Source of the DNA: Burkholderiales bacterium
Lineage (GTDB): Bacteria > Pseudomonadota > Gammaproteobacteria > Burkholderiales > Burkholderiaceae_C
NCBI GenBank assembly: GCA_947464185.1
Contig: CANHVY010000040.1
Coordinates: 1 to 34,231, forward strand
Reading direction: 5' to 3'
Length of the DNA stretch: 34,231 bases
This document shows, in pieces, positions 30,329 through 34,231 of the stretch. Below the pieces are notes generated by a model, which worked only from the letters and a program-made list of their open reading frames with translations, searched no databases and had not been told where the DNA came from. Made by a program: the position numbers and the translations under genes. Position 1 is the stretch's first letter. Each line of letters opens with the position of its first letter.

Positions 30329-31096
30329 ATGACCCCTGCAACTGACCCCCTTGCCAACCACCTGCTGGCCGGCCTTGAGGCCGCCGACTGGCAGCGCTGG
30401 AAGCCTCACTTGGAGCCTGTGAACCTGAGGCGAGGGGAGATCCTGTACGCGGCGGGCCAACCCCAGTTCCACGCGTACTTTCCCACCAGCGCCATCATCT
30501 CCTTGCTCCAAGTGACCGAGGCAGGCGGGTCCACCGGGTTCGCCATTGCCGGTCATGAAGGTGTCGTTGGCATCTCGCTCCTGCTTGGATCGGACACCAC
30601 GACCAGCGGCGGCTCGGTGTTGATCGCAGGTCAGGGATTTCGGATGCCGGCCCTGGCCCTCCAAGAGGAGTTCAACCGCTTCGAGGCGGTACGGCAGTTG
30701 TTGCTGCGTTACGCCCAGGCACTGATCACGCAGATCACCCAGACAGCCGTCTGCTCCCGCCATCACACCGTCGATCAGCAGGTGTGCGCTTGGCTGCTGC
30801 ACTGCCTGGATCGCCTGGCAGATAACGAAATCGTGGTGACGCACGATGCGCTGGCCAGCTTGCTGGGTGTGCGCCGCGAGAGCGTGACGCTGGTCGTCGG
30901 CCACTTGCGGGTCGCTGGGTTGATCCGCTGCAGGCGGGGATGCATCGAGGTGCTCGACCTCGCCGGTCTTGAGCGGCGATCTTGCGAGTGCCACGCCGTG
31001 GTCAGCAAGGAGTACGCCCGCCTGCTGCCCAGGCCGAGCTCCAGCGCGCCCGGCGGATCAGACGATGGCATCTGGGCCACCCAAAGGAGCACCTGA
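30329..31096 (+). CDS. Crp/Fnr-family transcriptional regulator
   Basis: The protein is 255 residues. The N-terminal cyclic-nucleotide-binding-like barrel (about 1-115) includes LRRGEILYAAGQPQFHAYFPTSAIISLL and AGHEGVVG. A dimerisation helix follows (about 120-160), then a Crp-type winged helix at 172-210, with recognition region LASLLGVRRESVTLVVGHLRVAGLI. The N-terminus lacks the four-cysteine arrangement of O2-sensing Fnr, and the cAMP-contact residues of Crp are not evident. All seven cysteines lie in the C-terminal half, including a CECH near 219-222. The signal is therefore unknown. ATG 30329 is preferred to a TTG 11 codons upstream. Its position inside the stress block suggests local control. 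Confidence 0.88.
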   Translation: MTPATDPLANHLLAGLEAADWQRWKPHLEPVNLRRGEILYAAGQPQFHAYFPTSAIISLLQVTEAGGSTGFAIAGHEGVVGISLLLGSDTTTSGGSVLIAGQGFRMPALALQEEFNRFEAVRQLLLRYAQALITQITQTAVCSRHHTVDQQVCAWLLHCLDRLADNEIVVTHDALASLLGVRRESVTLVVGHLRVAGLIRCRRGCIEVLDLAGLERRSCECHAVVSKEYARLLPRPSSSAPGGSDDGIWATQRST

Positions 31097-31275
31097 GCGG
31101 GTCGGGTCTCATGAGCAGCGAAGCCTCACGTTGATCGGACGCATCAGGGCCGCATCGTCCCCAGCGCATGCTCGAGCCCGGGGCACGCAGGGTATCGATG
31201 TGTGCTGCGACCATCCGGCACTCGCAAGTGGTGGCCTCTCGATGAATCACATCAATGAGCGCAAAGGAGCACGAC

Positions 31276-31434
31276 ATGAGCTTGGGAACCATTTTGCTGA
31301 TCCTCCTGATCCTGGCCTTGGTGGGTGTCTTTCCCGCGTGGCCTCACAGCAGAGGCTGGGGTTACGGCCCCAGCGGCATCGTGGGCGTGATCTTGGTGGT
31401 GTTGCTCGTGCTGGTGTTGATGGGAAGGCTGTAG
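31276..31434 (+). CDS. DUF3309 small hydrophobic membrane protein
   Basis: A 52-residue protein with two hydrophobic stretches (about 4-18 and 35-50) around a polar turn WPHSRGWGYGPSG, which is the DUF3309 signature. It probably forms a helical hairpin in the inner membrane. An excellent ribosome-binding site, AAAGGAG, lies eight bases before the ATG. The gene is 179 bases after the Crp/Fnr regulator and 94 bases before a CsbD gene. No function is established. In my memory DUF3309 genes often lie beside CsbD, BON-domain and Crp/Fnr genes in betaproteobacteria, which suggests an envelope-stress role. Confidence 0.85.
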   Translation: MSLGTILLILLILALVGVFPAWPHSRGWGYGPSGIVGVILVVLLVLVLMGRL

Positions 31435-31528
31435 CCACCTTGCATCGTTGAAGTCTCGGCAACGGGATCGGATCAAGGCCCCTCAGCGTGCCCGATCTCT
31501 CCCCCATCAAGCAACGAAGGAGTCGATC

Positions 31529-31726
31529 ATGAGCATGAACAAGGATCAGGTGCAGGGCACCCTGAAAGACGTGGCCGGCAAGATCCAGGAAGAGGCCGGC
31601 AAATGGGTGGGCAGCAAGAAGCAGCAAGCCAAGGGGTTGAAGAAGCAGGCTGAAGGAAAGATCCAGAAGGGAGTGGGCAACCTGAAGCAAGCCGTCAGTG
31701 ACGTGCGGGATGCCGCCAGGAAGTGA
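31529..31726 (+). CDS. CsbD-family stress protein (short, lysine-rich form)
   Basis: The 65-residue, highly charged, probably helical or intrinsically flexible protein begins MSMNKDQVQGTLKDVAGKIQ and continues EEAGKWVGSKKQQAKGLKKQ, with AEGKIQKGVGNLK later. The two copies of a GK-I-Q-type motif are the classic CsbD pattern. An AAGGAG ribosome-binding site precedes the ATG. Family members accumulate under general stress, for example under SigB control in Bacillus; the mechanism is unknown. The frame is open upstream to 31448, but the leader before 31529 is not family-like. Confidence 0.88.
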   Translation: MSMNKDQVQGTLKDVAGKIQEEAGKWVGSKKQQAKGLKKQAEGKIQKGVGNLKQAVSDVRDAARK

Positions 31727-31738
31727 CCCTTCGCTCAG

Positions 31739-31777
31739 GCGCGTGGTCTGTTCGGCCAGATGTCCTGGCCCACGCGC
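31739..31777 (+). other. Two-part stem structure after the CsbD gene
   Basis: The outer stem pairs GCGCGTG (31739-31745) with CACGCGC (31771-31777), and the inner stem pairs GGCCA (31754-31758) with TGGCC (31766-31770). No T-run follows. It may separate the CsbD and lipoprotein transcripts or regulate the lipoprotein mRNA. Confidence 0.35.
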
Positions 31778-31808
31778 TGGGCACCGTGGTTCTTGACCCT
31801 GTTGATGG

Positions 31809-32405
31809 ATGTCTGGCCCCATGGAGAAAGTGCCTCGTGGTCTGCCCATGCTGGTGGCCTGCGCCGCCCTGACGGTGGGTTGTGCCGGGCTCGAGCGCAG
31901 GGGTCAGCAGCAGACACCCACTCAAGCATCGGAGGACGCCGTACCTTCGACAAAGCCTGCCCCACGAGGCTCACAGGACGTACTCCCGGTCAAGCCTGAG
32001 TTGGCGAGGCCGCGCGCCACGGCCAAGCCTGCTGCACCGCCCCCCGTTGTGCCGCCACCCGCCAGGTCGCAACCGTCTGCGTCCCCTGCGGCGAAGCCTG
32101 CAGCAGCTCCGCCGCTGGACCTCAAGTCGCTGGAGGCGCGCCTGAGGGAGACGAAAGCCATCAGTACCTTCAGCAAGCTGGCGCTCAAGAACCAGATCGA
32201 TGATCTGCTGGAGCGGTTCAAGGGGTTCTACGAAGGGCGGATCAAGACTTCGCTGGTCGAACTGCGGCGGGCGTTTGACCTGCTGGTCATGAAGACGCTT
32301 GCGCTGCTGCAGGACGCCGACCCTCCACTGGCCGGCGCGCTCGCCTCGTCAAGAGAGTCCATCTGGAGCGTTCTGTCGGATCCGGCAAAGCTCAACACCC
32401 TGTAG
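31809..32405 (+). CDS. Putative Pro/Ala-rich lipoprotein of unknown function
   Basis: The product is 198 residues. It has a signal peptide with lipidation cysteine C25 after LTVG, a slightly atypical lipobox. A disordered Pro/Ala/Lys-rich stalk follows (about 36-102), with runs such as AKPAAPPPVVPPP. A charged helical C-terminal domain (about 103-198) begins LDLKSLEARLRETKAISTFSKLALKNQIDDLL. The stalk could let the domain reach across the periplasm from the membrane. I recognise no characterised family. Two starts are possible, ATG 31809 and ATG 31821; the latter gives a tidier signal peptide. It lies between the CsbD gene and another unknown secreted protein. Confidence 0.75.
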   Translation: MSGPMEKVPRGLPMLVACAALTVGCAGLERRGQQQTPTQASEDAVPSTKPAPRGSQDVLPVKPELARPRATAKPAAPPPVVPPPARSQPSASPAAKPAAAPPLDLKSLEARLRETKAISTFSKLALKNQIDDLLERFKGFYEGRIKTSLVELRRAFDLLVMKTLALLQDADPPLAGALASSRESIWSVLSDPAKLNTL

Positions 32406-32432
32406 CAAGTGCCCTCCTGGCCTCGACAAACC

Positions 32433-32699
32433 ATGCTGGTGAAGATTCACACCCCGATCTGGTCCTGCATCGCCTTGTGGGCCGGGCTCGTTGCAGGGTC
32501 CGCCGCCGCAGCAGATGACGCGGAACTCCGCAGGGACCTGACGTCCGTCATCGCGCTGCTGGGCCTGCCTTGCGGCCAGGTGATCAGCGCGACGCCGTTG
32601 AAGCCTGACGATCACATCGCCACGTGCCGGGATGGCAACCGTTATCGCGTGTTCATCGACCCCGCAGGACGCGTCGTCGCGCAGCAACTCAAGCCATAG
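32433..32699 (+). CDS. Small secreted protein of unknown function
   Basis: The 88-residue product has a probable Sec signal peptide (about 1-27, ending SAAAA before DDAEL). The ~60-residue mature part contains two cysteines, C47 and C65, that could form one disulfide. The sequence LTSVIALLGLPCGQVISATPLKPDDHIATCRDGNRYRVFIDP resembles short periplasmic proteins with a beta-rich end, but I recognise no named family. The frame is open from a GTG at 32409; I prefer ATG 32433 because it starts the signal peptide. It follows the lipoprotein gene by 27 bases and is probably co-transcribed. Confidence 0.65.
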   Translation: MLVKIHTPIWSCIALWAGLVAGSAAAADDAELRRDLTSVIALLGLPCGQVISATPLKPDDHIATCRDGNRYRVFIDPAGRVVAQQLKP

Positions 32700-32717
32700 G
32701 CCATGAGCTGCGTTGCC

Positions 32718-32745
32718 GGAACGCAATGGCCTGCCGTCGCCGTCT
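32718..32745 (+). promoter_or_regulatory. Possible ECF-sigma promoter upstream of the BON gene
   Basis: GGAAC (32718-32722) and GTCT (32742-32745) are 19 bases apart, close to the spacing of extracytoplasmic-stress (SigE-like) promoters. A second GGAAC/GTCT pair follows at 32762/32787 with a 20-base gap. Both lie in the 187-base gap before the BON lipoprotein gene. Confidence 0.25.
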
Positions 32746-32886
32746 CTTACAAGGAACACAAGGAACGAACGCTGAAGAAGTGATCGGTCTGGACCATCGA
32801 GCAGGTCGATGTCTGATCGGCGCTGTCGGACGGTTCTCGTTTGGCAGATAGACACCACACCTTGTCAACCCAACAGGAGATTCACC

Positions 32887-33201
32887 ATGAACACGCGCAC
32901 CCTTCTCGCCACGACTTTCACGGCACTGGCATTGGTCTCCGTGACAGGTTGCGCCGTCACGCGCGGCCAGGAAACCATCGGCGCCTATGTCGACGATTCG
33001 ACGATCACGGCGCGGATCAAGGCCCGCTTTGTCGAGAACCCGCAGGTGGACGCCGCATCGATCAGCGTCGAGACGCTGAATGGCACGGTGATGTTGTCGG
33101 GGTTCGCCAAGAACGCCACCGAAAGGACGATGGCCGGGGACATTGCGCGCGGGGTCAACGGCGTGAAGGCCGTGAAGAACGAGATCGCCGTACGCCCCTG
33201 A
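32887..33201 (+). CDS. BON-domain lipoprotein (OsmY-like)
   Basis: The 104-residue product has a signal peptide with lipobox VTGC (C22) and a single BON domain (about 36-103): DSTITARIKARFVENPQVDA, then ISVETLNGTVMLSGFAKN, ending GVKAVKNEIAVRP. BON domains bind membranes or phospholipid and occur in osmotic-stress proteins such as OsmY, which carries two. This one is a single-domain, lipid-anchored version. AGGAG seven bases before the ATG sets the start. It is the last gene of the accessory block before ubiE. Confidence 0.9.
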   Translation: MNTRTLLATTFTALALVSVTGCAVTRGQETIGAYVDDSTITARIKARFVENPQVDAASISVETLNGTVMLSGFAKNATERTMAGDIARGVNGVKAVKNEIAVRP

Positions 33202-33288
33202 TCGCATCCGCGGGGCCATCAGCGGGGCTGACAGGCCCGGCTGGAGGGGAACTGGAGGGGGTGTGCCGCACGCGCGACAATCCACCTC

Positions 33289-34020
33289 ATGGCACGCACC
33301 CACTTCGGTTTCCAGACGGTCGACGAGGCTGAGAAGGCCGCGCGCGTGCGCGGCGTGTTCGACTCCGTGGCCAAGCGCTACGACCTGATGAACGACCTCA
33401 TGTCGGCCGGGCTGCACCGGGCCTGGAAGGCCTACACGGTGGCGGTGGCTGACGTGCGCGAAGGGCAGAAGGTGCTGGATATCGCCGCCGGCACGGGTGA
33501 CCTCACGCGGGCCTTTGCCCGCCGCGCCGGCGCGCGGGGCGTGGTGGTGCATACCGACATCAACGAGGCCATGCTGCGTGAGGGCCGCGACCGGCTGGTG
33601 GACGAGGGACTGCTCTTGCCCTCCACGGCCTGCGATGCCGAGCACCTGCCTTTCCGTGACCAGACCTTCGACCTCGTCAGCGTCTCCTTCGGGCTGCGCA
33701 ACATGACGCACAAGGAGGCCGCGCTCCAGGAGATGTGCCGGGTGCTGCGCCCGGGCGGCCGGTTGCTGGTGCTGGAATTCAGCAAGGTGGCGCCCGCTCT
33801 GCAGGGCGCCTACGACTGGTACTCCTTCAAGGTGCTGCCGCGCATCGGGCAGTGGGTGGCGGGTGATGCCGACAGCTACCGCTACCTGGCCGAGTCCATC
33901 CGCATGCACCCGGACCAGGCCACGCTCAAGGCCATGATGAAGGATGCCGGCTTCGGCCACGTGGACGTGCACAACCTGACGGGCGGACTGGTGGCGCTGC
34001 ACGTGGGCATCCGCTGCTGA
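33289..34020 (+). CDS. ubiE: Ubiquinone/menaquinone C-methyltransferase UbiE
   Basis: UbiE adds the C-2 methyl group of ubiquinone (and the menaquinone methyl) from S-adenosylmethionine. The 243-residue protein has the N-terminal [24 protein letters not shown], the SAM-binding [16 protein letters not shown] (about 63-78), and the conserved [14 protein letters not shown] and [19 protein letters not shown] segments. It ends with [12 protein letters not shown] and [13 protein letters not shown], as expected. The gene directly serves the quinone pool used by the bc1 complex encoded at 7085-9922. It follows the BON gene by 87 bases. Confidence 0.96.
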   Translation: MARTHFGFQTVDEAEKAARVRGVFDSVAKRYDLMNDLMSAGLHRAWKAYTVAVADVREGQKVLDIAAGTGDLTRAFARRAGARGVVVHTDINEAMLREGRDRLVDEGLLLPSTACDAEHLPFRDQTFDLVSVSFGLRNMTHKEAALQEMCRVLRPGGRLLVLEFSKVAPALQGAYDWYSFKVLPRIGQWVAGDADSYRYLAESIRMHPDQATLKAMMKDAGFGHVDVHNLTGGLVALHVGIRC

Positions 34021-34040
34021 GGCCTGCGGGTCGGGCCTGA

Positions 34041-34070
34041 CCGGGGCTTCGACAGGCTCAGCCCGAACGG
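34041..34070. repeat. REP-like palindromic element downstream of ubiE
   Basis: The core CTTCGACAGGCTCAG with flanking GGGG/CCCGAACGG matches a short palindromic sequence that I remember as widely scattered in betaproteobacterial intergenic regions. Its right end runs directly into the tandem array. Confidence 0.6.
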
Positions 34071-34159
34071 GCCTTAGGCCCGGCCCGAATGGGCCTTAGG
34101 ACCGGCCTGAGCGGGCCTTAGGCGCGGCCTGAGCGGGCCTTAGGCCCGGCCTGAGCGGG
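34065..34159. repeat. 22-bp tandem repeat array (four units plus a partial)
   Basis: Units at 34065-34086, 34087-34108, 34109-34130 and 34131-34152 and a 7-base partial differ at one to four positions each. Each contains GGGCCTTAGG, and the first and fourth units have the full GGGCCT-T-AGGCCC palindrome. The array appears to grow from the tail of the REP-like element. The remaining 34160-34231 shows no gene. Confidence 0.85.
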
Positions 34160-34231
34160 TTGGGAGGGTGCAGTCTGAACCGGATGGCGCCTTGACTTGC
34201 GAGTCGCTGCGTTTGCGCAGCTTCGCCCTGA

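Noticed and set aside
32624..32851. 75-codon frame between the small secreted protein and the BON gene
   Set aside because: It starts inside the previous gene in another frame, has arginine-rich content and no start signal.
34065..34159. Tandem repeats considered as a CRISPR array
   Set aside because: Units are directly contiguous with no spacers, and no cas genes are nearby.

Overview
The window is a high-GC stretch of proteobacterial chromosome. Gene content and order point to a betaproteobacterium of the order Burkholderiales, probably near Comamonadaceae or the Rubrivivax/Leptothrix/Roseateles group. The supporting signs are tatABC, a DegS-like protease and a Nif3-like gene near petABC-sspAB, dciA and an M23 peptidase beside secA-argJ, a giant DUF3683-type FAD/Fe-S oxidoreductase next to a DUF971 gene, and ubiE. 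The placement is inferred from gene content only. No phage, transposase, CRISPR array or rRNA operon was seen. One tRNA gene, tRNA-Thr(UGU), is present.

Layout. 1-2156: the 3' end of a DUF815 ATPase gene, a MutT-like Nudix gene, hisI, hisE and hinT, mostly overlapping and probably one transcript. 2251-3900: tatA, tatB, tatC. 3911-5056 (minus): membrane-anchored HtrA/DegS-type protease. 5099-6921: Nif3-like metalloprotein and a PdxA-family dehydrogenase. 7085-9922: petABC, the cytochrome bc1 complex, closed by a strong terminator. 10097-11324: sspA-sspB. 11416-11491: tRNA-Thr. 11600-12988: a divergent pair, dciA-like and an M23 peptidase. 13150-18691: secA, argJ and an MFS exporter coupled to argJ. 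18703-23686 (minus): a complete ugpB-A-E-C-Q glycerol-3-phosphate/glycerophosphodiester uptake operon. 23961-28387: the 1322-residue DUF3683-type oxidoreductase and DUF971. 28388-33288: an accessory-looking block. 33289-34020: ubiE, followed by a REP-like palindrome and a 22-bp tandem array.

How the genes relate. Several are cell-envelope and respiratory housekeeping: Sec and Tat export, bc1 (whose Rieske subunit has a twin-arginine-like N-terminus), ubiquinone synthesis and envelope quality control. The least ordinary part is 28388-33288. It holds an AI-2E-family permease, two different CsbD-like proteins on opposite strands, a Crp/Fnr-type regulator, a 52-residue DUF3309 membrane protein, a Pro/Ala-rich lipoprotein of unknown function, a small secreted two-cysteine protein and a BON-domain lipoprotein. 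It separates DUF971 from ubiE, which I remember as neighbours in related genomes. It looks like a compact envelope/osmotic stress module built around its own regulator. That functional reading is an inference; the family assignments are firmer.
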